Positions 31,848-45,400 of a stretch of 64,000 nt of DNA are shown piece after piece. The notes under the pieces were generated by a model. The model was not told the DNA's origin. It saw nothing but the letters and a program-made list of their open reading frames with translations, and did not search any database. Position numbers and translations under genes: made by a program. Position 1 is the first letter of the stretch, and every line of letters begins with the position of its first letter. Origin of the DNA: Aegilops tauschii subsp. strangulata (Eukaryota > Streptophyta > Magnoliopsida > Poales > Poaceae); contig NC_053037.3 in assembly GCF_002575655.3 (NCBI RefSeq), forward strand, positions 444,013,793 through 444,077,792, written 5' to 3'.

Positions 31848-33839
31848 AGCATCCCCAAGCTTAATTCCTGCTCGCCCTCGAGTAGGTAAATGATAAAAAC
31901 AGAATTTTTTATGTGGAATGCTACCTAGCATATTTCTCAATGTAATTTTCCTTATTGTGGCATGAATGTTCAGATCCGAAAGATTCAAGATAAAAGTTTA
32001 ATATTGACATAAAAATAATAATACTTCAAGCATACTAACCAAGCAATTATGTCTTCTCAAAATAACATGGCCAAAGAAAGCTCATCCCTACAAAATCATA
32101 TAGTTTGGCCATGCTTCATTTTTGTCACACAAGAATGCTCTCATCTTGCACAACCCCGATGACAAGCCAAGCAATTGTTTCATACTTTAGTAATCTCAAA
32201 CTTTTTCAACTTTCACGCAATACATGAGCGTGAGCCATGGATATAGCATTATGGGTGGAATATAATATAATGATGGGGTTGTGTGGAGAAGACAAAAAAG
32301 GAGAAAGTCTCACATTAACGCGGCTAATCAACGGGCTAGGGAGATGCCCATCAATTGATGTCAATGCAAGGAGTAGGGATTGCCATGCAACGGATGCACT
32401 AGAGCTATAAATGTATGAAAGCTCAACAAAAGAAACTAAGTGGGTGGTGCATCCAACTTGCTTGCTCATGAATACCTAGGGCATTTGAGGAAGCCCATTG
32501 TTGGAATATACAAGCCAAGTTCTATAATGAAAAATTCCCACTAGTATATGAAAGTGACAAAATAAGAGACTCTCTATCATAAAGATCATGGTGCTACTTT
32601 GAAGCACAAGTGTGGAAAAAGGATAGTAGCATTGTCCCTTTTTATTTCTTCTTTTTTGGGTCTTTTTTTATTTGGCCTTTCTCTTTCTTTTTTTGGGACA
32701 ATGCTCTATTAATGATGATCATCACACTTCTATTTATTTACAACTCAATGATTACAACTCGATACTAGAACAAAATATGACTCTATATGAATGCCTCCAG
32801 CGGTGTGCCGGGATGGGCGATGAATCAAGAGTGACATGTATGAAATAATATGCATGGTGGCTTTGCCACAAATACAATGTCAACTACATGATCATGCAAG
32901 GCAATATGACAATGATGAAGCGTGTCATAATAAACGGAACGGTGGAAAGTTGCATGGCAATATATCTCGGAATGGCTATGGAAATGCCATAATAGGTAGG
33001 TATGGTTGCTGTTTTGAGGAAGATATAAGGAGGTTTATGAGTGATAGAGCGTATCGTATCACGGGGTTTGGATGCACCGGCGAAGTTTGCACCAACTCTC
33101 AAGGTGAGAAAGGGCAATGCACGGTACCGAAGAGGCTAGCAATGATGGAAGGTTGAGAGTGCGTATAATCCATGGACTCAACATTAGTCATAAAGAACTC
33201 ACATACTTATTGCAAAAATCTACAAGTCATCAAAAACCAAGCACTACGCGCATGCTCCTAGGGGATAGATTGGTAGGAAAAGACCATCGCTCGTCCCCGA
33301 CCGCCACTCATAAGGATGACAATCAAAGAACACCTCATGTTTGAAATTTGTTACACAACGTTTACCATACGTGCATGCTACGGGACTTGCAAACTTCAAC
33401 ACAAGTATTTTTCAATTTCACAATTACTCAACTAGCACAACTTTAATATTACTATCTCCATATCTCAAAACAATCATCAAGTATCAAACTTCTCTTAGTA
33501 TTCAACGCACTCAATATGGAAGTTTTTATTATATCCATCTTGGATCCCTACCATATTAGGACTAATTTCATAATTAAAGCAAATTACCATGCTGTTCTAA
33601 AGGACTCTCAAAATAATATAAGTGAAGCATGAGAGATCAATAATTTCTATAAAATAAAACCACCACCGTGCTCTAAAAGATATAAGTGAAGCACTAGAGC
33701 AAAAACTATATAGCTCAAAAGATATAAGTGAAGCACATAGAGTATTCTAATAAATTCCGAATCATGTGTGTCTCTCTAAAAAGGTGTGTAGCAAGGATGA
33801 TTGTGGTGAACTAAAAAGCAAAGACTCAAATCATACAAG
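31848..33839 (-). other. Non-coding 3' domain of the WHAM-type element
   Basis: AT-rich, with only short accidental ORFs. It stands where pol would be expected. AGTGAAGC and ATATAAGTGAAGCA phrases recur between 33618 and 33740. A T-rich run lies at 32636-32695. Confidence 0.6.
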
Positions 33840-34799
33840 ACGCTCCAAGCAAAACACATATCATGTGGTGAATAAAAATATAGCTCCAAGTAAAGTTACC
33901 GATAGACGAAGACAAAACAGGGGATGCCTTCCGGGGCATCCCCAAGCTTAGGCTTTTGGTTGTCCTTGAATTTTACCTTGGGGTGCCTTGGACATCCCCA
34001 AGCTTAGGCTCTTGCCAATCCTTGTTCCATAATCCATCAAATCTTTACCCAAAACTTGAAAACTTCACAACACAAAACTTAACAGAAAATCTCGTGAGCT
34101 CCGTTAGCGAAAGAAAGCAAAACACCACTTCAAGGTACTGTAATGAACTCATTATTTATTTATATTGGTTTTAAACCTACTGTATTCCAACTTCTCTATG
34201 GTTTATAAACTCTTTTACTAGCCATAGATTCATCAAAATAAGCAAACAACACACGAAAACAGAATCTGTCAAAAACAGAACAGTCTGTAGTAATCTGTAA
34301 CTAACGCAAACTTATGGAACTCCAAAAATTCTACCAAAATAGGAAGACCTAGATAATTTGTTTATTGATCTACTGCAATCGGAATAAATATTTTATCGCG
34401 TTCTAGTGATTTTTAACAATTGTTTTCGTGAACAGAAAGTTTCTGGAATTTTCAGCAAGATCAAATAACTATCATCCAAGAAGATCCTATAGGTTTAACT
34501 TGGCACAAACACTAATTAAAACACAAAACCAAATCTAACCAGAAGATAGATGGATTAATTATTACTAAACAGAACCAAAAAGCAAGAAAATAAAATAAAA
34601 TTGGGTTGCCTCCCAACAAGCGCTATCGTTTAACGCCCCTAGCTTGGCATAAAAGCAATGATAGATCTAGGTATTGCCACCTTTGGTAGGCAATCCATAA
34701 GTGGCTCTCATAATAGATTCATAAGGTAATTTATCTTCTTTCTAGGGAAGTGTTCCATGCCTTTCCTTAACGGAAATTGGAATCTAATATTCCCTTCCT

Positions 34800-36713
34800 T
34801 CATATCAATAATTGCACCAATCGTTCTAGGAAAGGTCTACCAAGAATAATAGGACATGAAGGATTGCAATCTATATCAAGAACAATAAAATAAACGGGCA
34901 CATAATTCCTATTTGCAACAATAAGAACATCATTAATTATTCCCATAGGTTTCTTGATAGTGGAATCTGCAAGATGCAAGTTTAAAGAACAATCATCAAA
35001 TTCACGGAAACCTAGCAAATCACACAAAGTTTTTGGGATCGTGGAAACACTAGCACCCAAATGACACAAAGCATAGCATTCATGATCTTTAATTTTAATT
35101 TTAATTGTAGGTTCCCACTCATAATAAAGTTTTCTAGGAATAGAAACTTCCAATTCAAGCTTTTCTTCATAAGATTGCATCAAAGCATCAATGACATGTT
35201 TAGTAAAGGCTTTATTTTGACTATAAGCATGAGGAGAATTTAGCACGGATTGCAACAAGGAAATACAGTCTATCAAAGAGCAATTATCATAATTAAATTC
35301 CTTGAAATCCAAAATAGTGGGGTCATTGCTATCTAAAGTTTGAACCTCTGCAATCCCACTTTTAATAATTTTTGCATCAAGATCTAAAAACTCCGAATTT
35401 TTGGAACGTCTTCTAACTAAAGTTGGTTCATCTCCAGTCCCATCATTATCAAGATTCATATTGCAAAACAAAGATTTAATAGGAGACACATCAATAACTT
35501 TTAGATCTTCATCTTTATTCTCATAAAAACTAGAAGAACACGCCTTCACAAAACAATCTTTTTTTGCACGCATCCTAGCGGTTCTTTCTTTGCACTCATC
35601 AATGGAGATTCTCATGGCTTTGAGAGACTCATTGATATCATGCTTAGGTGGAATAGATCTAAGCTTCAAAGAATCAACATCAAGAGAAATTCTATCCATG
35701 TTCCTAGCCAATTCATCAACTTTAAGCAATTTTTCTTCAAGCAAAGTATTGAAATTCTTTTGTGAATTCATAAACTCTTTAACACTAGTCTCAAAATCAT
35801 AGGGCAACTTATTAAAATTTCCATAATAATTGTTGTAGGAATTACAATAATTATTAGAGGAATTATTAGGGAACGGCCTAGGATTAAAGTTTCCTCTATA
35901 CGCGTTGTTACCAAAATTGTTCCTACCAACAAACTTCACATCCATAGATCCATTATTATTCTCAATCAAAGTAGACAAAGGCATATCATTGGGATAAGAA
36001 GCAACACTCTTATTAGCAAACAATTTCATAAGTTCATCCATCTTTCCTCTCAAAACATTAATTTCTTCAATCGCATGAACCTTTTTACTAGTGGATCTTT
36101 CAGTGTGCCATTGAGAATAATTAACCATAATATTATCTAGGAGTTTAGTAGATTCTCCTAAAATGATTTCCATAAAAGTGCCTCCCGCGGCCGAATCTAA
36201 AAGATTTCTAGAAGCAAAATTCAATCCGGCATAAAAAATTTGTATAATCATCCACAAATTCAAACCATGAGTAGGGCAATTACATATCATTAATTTCATT
36301 CTCTCCCTAGCTTGTGCAACATGTTCATGATCAAGTTGCTTAAAGTTCATAATATCGTTTCTAAGAGATATGATCTTAGCGGGAGGAAAATACTTAGAGA
36401 TAAAAGCATCTTTGCACTTATTCCAAGAATCAACTAGCACGATCTCTAAGAGAAAAGGGAAATAGCTTCAATTTGACAATATCATTGTCCACATCTTTCT
36501 TCTTTTGCATATCGCACAAATCAACAAAGCTATTTAGATGGTAGCGGCATCTTCACTAGGAAGGCCGTCGAATTGATCTTTCATGACAAGATTCAACAAA
36601 GCAGCATTAATTTCACAAGATTCAGCTTTGGTAAGAGGAGCAATCGGAGTGCTAAGAAAATCATTGTTGTTGGTATGGGTAAAGTCACACAATTTAGTAT
36701 TGTCTTGAGCCAT
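34800..36713 (-). pseudogene. gag-protease, unit A (broken)
   Basis: Gag starts at Met 36713 (MAQDNTKLCDFTHTNNN), loses frame near 36541 by one missing base, and has a deletion of about 35 bp near 36437. The long open part (36440-34800, 546 codons) covers the gag domain (WNKCKDAFISKYFPPAKI, GLNLWMIIQIFYAGLN), an Asn/Pro-rich linker (RNNFGNNAYRGNFNPRPFP), a helical region (EEKLLKVDELARNMDRISLD), and a retropepsin-like protease. At the protease active site the sequence is CHLGAS (His codon 35063-35061), where the sister unit has CDLGAS; the catalytic aspartate is therefore lost. The frame ends shortly after CPIILGRPFLERLVQLLI. Confidence 0.85.
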
Positions 36714-37913
36714 CGTGACAAGCATGCAATCCAACACACGAACAAACAAGAAGCAAGCGAAAAAGAGGCGAACGGAAAGAGAGGGCGAATAAAACGGCAA
36801 GGGTGAAGTGGGGGAGAGGAAAACGAGAGGCGAATGTCAAATAATGTAATGTGAGGGATGAGAGTTTGTGATGGGTACTTGGTATGTCTTGACTTGTGCG
36901 TAGACTCCCCGGTAACGCTCCAAGCAAAACACATATCATGTGGTGAATAAAAATATAGCTCCAAGTAAAGTTACCGATAGACGAAGACAAAAGAGGGGAT
37001 GCCTTCCGGGGCATCCCCAAGCTTAGGCTTTTGGTTGTCCTTGAATTTTACCTTGGGGTGCCTTGGGCATCCCCAAGCTTAGGCTCTTGCCAATCCTTGT
37101 TCCATAATCCATCAAATCTTTACCCAAAACTTGAAAACTTCACAACACAAAACTTAACAGAAAATCTCGTGAGCTCCGTTAGCGAAAGAAAGCAAAACAC
37201 CACTTCAAGGTACTGTAATGAACTCATTCTTTATTTATATTGGTGTTAAACCTACTGTATTCCAACTTCTCTATGGTTTATAAACTATTTTACTAGCCGT
37301 AGATTCATCAAAATAAGCAAACAACACACGAAAAACAGAATCTGTCAAAAACAGAACAGTCTGTAGTAATCTGTAACTAACGCAAACTTCTGGAACTCCA
37401 AAAATTAACCAAAAATAGGAAGACCTAGACAATTTGTTTATTGATCAGAATCAATTGGAATCAATATTTTATCACGTTCTGGTGATTTTTAACAATTATT
37501 TTCGTGAACAGAAAGTTTCTGGAATTTTCAGCAAGATCAAATAACTATCATCCAAGAAGATCCTATAGGTTTAACTTGGCACAAACACTAATTAAAACAT
37601 AAAAACATATCTAACCAGAGGCTAGATCAAATATTTATTCCTAAACAGAAGCAAAAGCAAAAAAACTAAAAATAAAATTGGGTTGCCTCCCAACAAGAGC
37701 TATCGTTTAACGCCCCTAGCTAGGCATAATAGCAAGGATAGATCTTGGTATTGCCATCTTTGGTAGGCAATCCATAAGTGGCTCTCATTATAAATTCATA
37801 AGGTAATTTTATTTTCTTTAGGGAAGTGTTCCATGCCTTTCCTTAACGGAAATTGGAATCTAATATTCCCTTCCTTCAAATCAATAATTGCACCAATCGT
37901 TCTAAGGAAAGGT

Positions 37914-39825
37914 CTACCAAGAATAATAGGACATGAAGGATTGCAATCTATACCAAGAACAATAAAAATCTACGGGCACATAATTCCTATTTGAAACAAT
38001 AAGAACATCATTAATTCTTCCCATAGGTTTCTTAATGGTGGAATCCGCAAGGTGCAAGTTTAAAGAGCAATCATCAAAATCACGGAAACCTAACAAATCG
38101 CACAAAGTTTTTGGGATCGTGGAAACACTAGCACCCAAATCACATAAAGCATAGCACTCATGATATTTAATTTTAATTTTAATTTTAATAGTAGGTTCCC
38201 ACTCATCATAAATTTTTCTAGGGATAGAAACTTCCAACTCAAGTTTTTCTTCATAAGATTGCATCAAAGCATCAACGATATGTTTAGTAAAAGCTTTATG
38301 CTGGCTATAAACATGTGGAGAATTTAGCACGGATTGCAACAAGGAAATACAATATATCAAAGAGCAATTATCATAATTAAATTCCTTGAAATCCAAAATA
38401 GTGGGTTCATTAATATCTAGAGTTTAATCTCTTCAATCCCACTTTTACCAATTTTTGCATCAAGATCTAAAGACTCCGAATTTTTGGAACGCCTTCTAGG
38501 TAAAGGTGGATCATATTCAGTCCCATCATTATGAAGATTCATATTGCAAAAAAAAGATTTAATAGGGGACACATCAATAACTTTTAGATCTTCATATTTA
38601 TTTTCATAGAAATTAGAAGAACACGCTTTCATAAAGCAATCTTTCTTAGCACGCATCCTAGCGGTTCTTTCTTTGCACTCATCAATGGAAATTCTCATGG
38701 CTTTGAGAGATCATTGATGTCATGCTTAGGTGGAATAGATCTAAGTTTCAAAGAATCAACATCAAGAGAAATTCTATCAACGTTCCTAGCCAATTCATCA
38801 ACTTTATGCAATTTTCTTCAAGCAAAGCATTGAAATTCTTTTGTGAATTCATAAATTCTTTAACACTAGTCTCAAATTCAGAGGGAATCTTATTAATTTC
38901 CATAAGCATTGTTGTAGGAATTACCATAATTATTAGAGGAATTACTAGGATACGGCCTAGGATTAAAATTTTCTCTATACGCGTTGTTACCAAAATTATT
39001 CCTACCAACAAAATTCACATCCATAGATTCATTATTATTCTCAATCAAAGTAGACAAAGGCATATCATTAGGATCAGAAGAAACACTTTTAGTAGCAAAT
39101 AATTTCATAAGTTCATCCATCTTTCCACTCAAAACATTAATTTCTTCTATCGCATGCACCTTTTTATTAGTAGATCTTTCAGTGTGCCATTGAGAATAAT
39201 TAACCATAATATTATCTAGGAGTTTAGTAGCTTCTCCTAGAGTGATTTCCATAAAAGTGCCTCCCGCGGCCGAATCTAAAAGATTTCTAGAAGCAAAATT
39301 CAATCCGGCATAAAATTTTTGTATAATCATCAAAAGATTTAAACCATGTGTAGGGCAATTACGTATCATTAATTTCATCCTCTCCCAAGCTTGTGCAACA
39401 TGTTCATGATCAAGTTGCTTAAAATTCGTAATATCGTTTCTAAGAGAGATGATCTTAGCGGGAGGAAAATACTTAGAGATAAAGGCATCTTTGCACTTAT
39501 TCCAAGAATCAATACTATTTTTAGGCAAAGATGAAAACCAAGCTTTAGCACGATCTCTAAGCGAAAAAGGAAATAGCTTCAGTCTAACAATATCATTATC
39601 CACATCTTTCTTCTTTTGCATATCACACAAATCAACGAAGCTATTTAGATGGGTAGCGGCATCTTCACTAGGAAGGCCGGCGAATTAATCTTTCATGACA
39701 AGATTCAACAAAGCAGCATTGATTTCACAAGATTCAGTATCGGTAAGAGGAGCAATCGGAGTGCTAAGAAAATCATTATTGTTGGTATTGGTAAAGTCAC
39801 ACAACTTAGTATTATCTTGAGCCAT
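37914..39825 (-). pseudogene. gag-protease, unit B (broken)
   Basis: Met 39825 opens MAQDNTKLCDFTNTNNN. A TAA at 39687-39685 replaces the CAA seen in unit A. The gag domain is readable at 39630-38893 (KLFPFSLRDRAKAWFSSLPK, WNKCKDAFISKYFPPAKI, SAAGGTFMEITLGEATKLLD). Frameshifts near 38890, 38710 and 38410 separate the coiled-coil and protease parts. The protease piece (38396-37914) keeps the retropepsin motif YALCDLGASVSTIPK (Asp codon 38141-38139), unlike unit A. So neither unit encodes a whole polyprotein, but their defects differ. Confidence 0.85.
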
Positions 39826-40045
39826 CGTGACAAGCAAGCAATCCAACACACGAGCAAACAAGAAGCAAGCGAGAAAAAAGCGAACGGAAAAGAGAGGGCG
39901 AATAAAATGACAAGGGTGAAGTGGGGGAGAGGAAAACGAGAGGCAAATGACAAATAATGTAATGCGGGAGATAAGGGTTTGTGATGGGTACTTGGTATGT
40001 TGACTTTTGCGTAGACTCCCTGGCAACGGCGCCAGAAATCCTTCT

Positions 40046-41630
40046 TGCTACCTCTTGAGCACTGCGTTCGTTTTCCCTTGAAGAGGAAAGGGTGATATAG
40101 CAAAGTAGCGTAAGTATTTCCCTCAGTTTTTGAGAACCAAGGTATCAATCCAGTAGGAGGCCACGCACGAGTCCCTCGCACCTACACAAACAAATAAATC
40201 CTCGCAACCAACGCAATAAAGGGGTTGTCAATCCCTTCACGGTCACTTACGAGAGTGAGATCTGATAGATATGATAAGATAATATTTTTGGTATTTTTAT
40301 GATAAAGATGCAAAGTAAAGAAAGAAAAAATAAAAACGACGCCAGAAATAGCTTGTTGTCGAGAGATTAAATATGATGGAAAATAGACCCAGGGGCCATA
40401 GATTTCACTAGTGGCTTCTCTCAAGAGCATAAGTATTACGGTGGGTGAACAAATTACTGTTGAGCAATTGACAGAATGGAGCATAGTTATGAGTATATCT
40501 AGGTATGATCATGTATATAGGCATCACGTCCGAGACAAGTAGACCGACTCCTGCCTGCATCTACTACTATTACTCCACACATCGACCGCTATCCAGCATG
40601 CATCTAGAGTATTAAGTTCATAAGAACAGAGTAACGCTTTAAGTAAGATGGCATGATGTAGAGGGATAAACTCATGCAATATGCTATAAACCCCATCTTG
40701 TTATCCTCGATGGCAACAATACAATACGTGCCTTGCTGCCCCTACTGTCACTAGGAAAGGACACCGCAAGATTGAACCCAAAGCTAAGCACTTCTCCCAT
40801 TGCAAGAAAGATCAATCTAGTTGGCCAAACCAAATTGATAATTCGAAGAGACTTGCAAAGATAACCAATCATACATAAAAGAATTCATAGAAGATTCAAA
40901 TATTGTTCATAGATAAACTTGATCATAAACCCACAATTCGTCGGTGTCAACAAACACACCGCAAAAGAAGATTACATCGAATAGATCTCCACAAGAGAAG
41001 GGGAGAACATTGTATTGAGATCCAAAAAGAGAGAAGAAGCCATCTAGCTAATAACTATGGACCCGAAGGTCTGAAGTAAACTACTCACACATCATCGGAG
41101 AGGCTATGGTGTTGATGTAGAAGCCCTCCGTGATCGATGCCCCCTCCGGCGGAGCTCCGGAAAAGGCCCCAAGATGGGATCTCACGGGTATAGAAGGTTG
41201 CGGCGGTGGAATTAGGTTTTTGGCTCCGTATCTGGTAGTTTGGGGGTACGTAGGTATATATAGGAGGAAGAAGTACGTCGGTAGAGCAACGTGGGGCCCA
41301 CGAGGGTGGAGGGCGCGCCCAAAGGGGTAGGCGCGCCCCCTACCTCATGCCCTCCTGGTTGATGTCTTGACGTAGGGTCCAAGTCCTCTGGATCACGTTC
41401 GTTCCGAAAATCACGTTCCCGAAGGTTTCGTTCCGTTTGGACTCCGTTTGATATTCTTTTTCTGCGAAACTCTGAAATAGGCAAAAAACAACAATTCTGG
41501 GCTGGGCCTCCGGTTATAGGTTAGTCCCAAAAATAATATAAAAGTGTATAATAAAGCCCATTAATGTCCAAATCAGAATATAATATAGCATGGAACAATC
41601 AAAAATTATAGATACATTGGAGACGTATCA
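40046..41630 (-). repeat. 5' LTR of the WHAM-type element
   Basis: 1585 bp, minus-strand start TGATACGTCTCCAATGTATC and end CAAGAGGTAGCA. It contains a short segment near 40335-40365 (CGACGCCAGAAATAGC) not present in the 3' LTR. A minus-strand TATATA lies at about 41267-41255. Confidence 0.85.
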
Positions 41631-42457
41631 GAGACGACGGTGTTGCGACCGATCTAAAGAATCCAAGCATTTCCATGGAGGACCTCACGCACCTTCCAAT
41701 TCTTGCGCATGGAGGCCTCATAAATGAGGGCAATGTCCATCGGTTTCCGCCCAAGAAGCCATGGGGAATCCCAAAAAGGTGTTTTGGCACCGTTGCCCAA
41801 AATGATGGTCACTGAGGCATAGAAGAAGTCCATGTCCTCCTCCGTGCAAGGGTTCCCAAGCCCCACCCAAAGATTGTTTGGCTCCTTCCATTCATACCAT
41901 GGCCACCTAAGACGTAAGGCCCGAGCAAACTTGTCAGTGTCTAGAACCCCAAGGCCTCCATATTACTTGGGGCAGCAAACCACCTTCCAATTCACTTTGC
42001 ATTTGGCACCGGTCGTCTTATCCGATCCAGACAAAAGGAAAGCACTCTCCAATTTGTTGATGTTGTGAAGAGAGCGCGGTGGCACGATGAGAGGTGTGAT
42101 GGCATACACTGCTTGGGAGGCAATGACCGATTTGACAAGTGTCATGCTCCCAATGGTGATGATGTTTTGGCCGTCCCAGGTGGCAAGCTTGCTGGCCGCC
42201 TTGTCTTCAAGGTATTGGAAAGCTACAGTCTTGAGCTGCCAGATCGAGAGTGGGAGTCCCAGGTATTTCCTCAGGAAGGTGGCTCTAGACATGGGGACGC
42301 CACTGAGGACATGATCCAAGTCAACATTGGCACATCTGATTGGCACAACCAAGCTCTTGTGGAAGTTGGTGCATAGACCCGTGATATCACCGAAACCCTT
42401 CAAGATGGTGGCGAGGTTGTCAACGTCACTTTTGATTGGGGCCATGAAAATAGTTGT
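41631..42457 (-). pseudogene. LINE reverse transcriptase, C-terminal half (broken)
   Basis: The minus frame reads MAPIKSDVDNLATILKGFGD, then TGLCTNFHKSLVVPIRC, FLRKYLGLPLSIWQLK, KLATWDGQNIITIGSMTLVK and VNWKVVCCPK-stop-YGGLGVLD. This is the thumb and post-RT region typical of plant non-LTR retrotransposon ORF2, which copies its own RNA at a nicked target. The catalytic YADD box lies upstream and was lost to the Copia insertion at 42458. At 41630 the WHAM-type LTR cuts in. The zinc-finger (zf-RVT) region that should follow is missing; the final codons and 3' UTR reappear at 30238. Confidence 0.75.
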
Positions 42458-45400
42458 TGTTGGGGAACGTAGTATTTCAAAAAAATTGCCTACGATCACG
42501 CAAGATCTATCTAGGAGAAGTATAGCAACGAGCGGGGAGAGTGTGTCCATGTACCCTCGTAGACCGAAAGCGGAAGCGTTTAGTAACGCGGTTGATGTAG
42601 TCGAACGTCTTCGCGATCCAACGGATCAAGTACCGAACGCATGGCACTTCCGCGATCTGCACACGTTCAACTCGGTGGTTTTCCTCGAACTCTAGATCCG
42701 GCTGAGGCCGAGGGAGAGTTTCGTCAGCACCACGGCGTGGTGACGGTGACGATGAAGTTACCGGCGCAGGGCTTCACCTAAGCACTACGACAATATGACC
42801 GAGGTGGAAAACTGTGGAGGGGGCACCGCAATTGGCTAAAGATCAACTTGAGTGTCTGTGGGGTGCCCCCCTCCCCCGTATATAAAGGAGGGGAGGAGGA
42901 GGCCGGCCGGCCCTAGAGGCCGCGCCCAAGGGGGGGGGGTCCTACTCCAAGTAGGAATCGCCCCCCTTCCTACTCCAAATAGGAGAAGAAGGAAGGAGAG
43001 GGAGAGGGAGAGGGAAAGAGGGGCCGCGCCCCCCTACCCTACACCTATTCGGACTCCCCTCTGGGGGGGCGCCACCTCCTGGCCGCTGCCCTCTCTCTCG
43101 CCCCTAAGGCCCAATAAGGCCCATTACTTCCCCGGGGGTTCCGGTAACCCCTCCGGCACTCCGGTTTTATCTGAAACTATCCGGAACACTTCCGGTGTCC
43201 GAATAACATTGTCCAATATATCAATCTTTATGTCTCAACCATTTCGAGACTCCTCGTCATGTCCGTCATCTCATCCGGGACTCCGAACAACCTTCGTTAC
43301 ATCAAATCACATAAACTCATAATACCAATCGTCATCGAACGTTAAGCGTGCAGACCCTACGGGTTCGAGAACTATGTAGACATGACCGAGACACATCTGC
43401 GGTCAATAACCAATAGCGGAACCTGGATGCTCTTATTAGCTCCTACATATTCTACGAAGATCTTTATCGATCAAACCGCATAACAACATACGTTGTTCCC
43501 TTTGTCATCGGTATGTTACTTGCCCGAGATTCGATCGTCTCACCATACCTAGTTCAATCTAGTTACCAGCAAGTCTCTTTACTCGTTCCGTAATGCATCA
43601 TCCTATAACTAACTCATTAGTTACATTGCTTGCAAGGCTTATAGTGATGTGCATTACCGAGAGGGCCCAGAGATACCTCTTCGACAATCGGAGTGACAAA
43701 TCCTAATCTCGATCTATGCCAACTCAACAAACACCATCGGAGACACATGTAGAGCATCTTTATAATCACCCAGTTATGTTGTGACATTTGATAGCACACT
43801 AAGTGTTCCTCCGGTATTCGGGAGTTGCATAATCTCATAGTCATAGGAACATGTATAAGTCATGAAGAAAGAAATAACAATAAACTAAACGATCATAGTG
43901 CTAAGCTAACAGATGGGTCTTGTCCATCACATCATTCTCTAATGATGTGATCCCGTTCATCAAATGACAACACATGTCTATGGCTAGGAAACTTAACCAT
44001 CCTTGATAAACGAGCTAGTCTATGTTGGGGAACATAGTATTTCCAAAAATTTCCTACGATCGCGCATGATCTATCTAGGAGAAGCATAGCAACGAGCGGG
44101 GAGAGTGTGTCCACATACCCTCGTGGACCGAAAGCGGAAGCGTTTAGTAACGCGGTTGATGTAGTCGAACGTCTTCGCGATCCAAGTACCAAACGCACGG
44201 CACCTCCGCGATCTGCACACGTTCAACTCGGTGACGTCCCTCGAACTCTTGATCCAGTTGAGGCCGAGGGATAGTTCCATCAGCATGACGGCGTGGTGAC
44301 GGTGATGATGAAGTTACCGGCGCAGGACTTCGCCTAAGCACTACGACGATATGACCGAGGTGTGTAAGTGTGGAGGGGGCACCACACACGGCTAAGACAA
44401 ATCTTGAGTGCCTTTGGGGTGCCCCCTGCCCACGTATATAAAGGAGGGAGGATGAGGAGGCCGTCCTAGGAAGGGCGCGCCTATAGGGGGAGTCCAACTA
44501 GCATTCCCAATCCTAGTTGGAGTCCCCTTCCTTTTCCAAGAGGGGAGAGAGGGAAGGAGTGGGAGAGGGAGAAGGAAAGAGAGGGGGGTGCCGCCTCCTC
44601 CCTAGTCCAATTCGGACTTGCCATGGGGGGGGCACCCCTTGAGGCCCTTCTCTTCTTTCTCGTATGGCCCATTAAGGCCCAGTACTTCCCCCGGCGAATT
44701 CCCGTAACTCTTTGGTACTCCGAAAAATACCCGAATCAATCAGAACCTTTCCGATGTCCGAATATAGCCTTCCAATATATCGATCTTTACCTCTCGACAA
44801 TTTCGAGACTCCTCGTCATGTCTAAGATCTCATCCGGGACTCCGAACAAACTTCGGTCATCAAATCAAATAACTTATAATACAAATCGTCATCGAATGTG
44901 AAGCGTGCAGACCCTACGGGTTCGAGAACTATGTAGACATGACCGAGACACATCTCCGGTCAATAACCAATAGCGGAACCTGGATGCTCATATTGGCTCC
45001 TACATATTCTACGAACATCTTTATGGGTCAAACCGCAAAACAACATACGTTTTTCCCTTTGTCATCGGTATGTTACTTGCCCAAGATTCGATCGTCGGTA
45101 TCACCATACCTAGTTCAATATCGTTACCGGCAAGTCTCTTTACTCGTTCCGTAATGCATCATCCCGCAACTAACTCATTAGTCACATTGCTTGCAAGGCT
45201 TATAGTGATGTGCATTACCGAGAGGGCCCAGAGATACCTCTCCAACAATTGGAGTAACAAATCCTAATCTCGATCTATGCCAACTCAACAAACAACATCG
45301 GAGACACCAGTAGAGCATCTTTATAATCACCCAGTTACGTTGTAACGTTTGATAGCACACTAAGTGTTCCTCCGGTATTCGGGAGTTGCATAATCTCATA

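Larger units (their letters stand above)
33840..40025. repeat. Tandem duplication of a 3.1-kb gag-pro block (units 33840-36914 and 36915-40025)
   Basis: The word CGCTCCAAGCAAAACACATA begins both at 33841 and at 36916, and similarity continues through both units. Unit B is 36 bp longer, mainly because unit A lacks about 35 bp near 36437. The junction (GGTAACGCTCC) joins the PBS-side GGCAACG to the AGACGCTCC at the far end, sharing only ACG. Confidence 0.9.
30239..41630 (-). mobile_element. WHAM-type Gypsy element, gag-pro only, internally duplicated and multimeric
   Basis: 5' LTR at 40046-41630, PBS at 40034-40017 (TGGCGCCGTTGCCAGGGA), two tandem gag-pro blocks (40025-36915 and 36914-33840), a long non-coding 3' region (33839-31848), a PPT-like AAGCTTGGGGATGCT, and the 3' LTR (31847-30284). 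Beyond that LTR a second PBS (30272-30253) and about 15 bp of internal sequence follow before the LINE. No reverse transcriptase, RNase H or integrase exists anywhere, so the element depends on a partner. Right flank is GAGAC (41631-41635); the left edge is deleted, so no target duplication is available. Confidence 0.85.

Noticed and set aside
34800..36440. A host gene, because of the 546-codon open frame
   Set aside because: It is the gag-protease of the WHAM-type element: flanked by that element's LTRs, and duplicated in the neighbouring unit.
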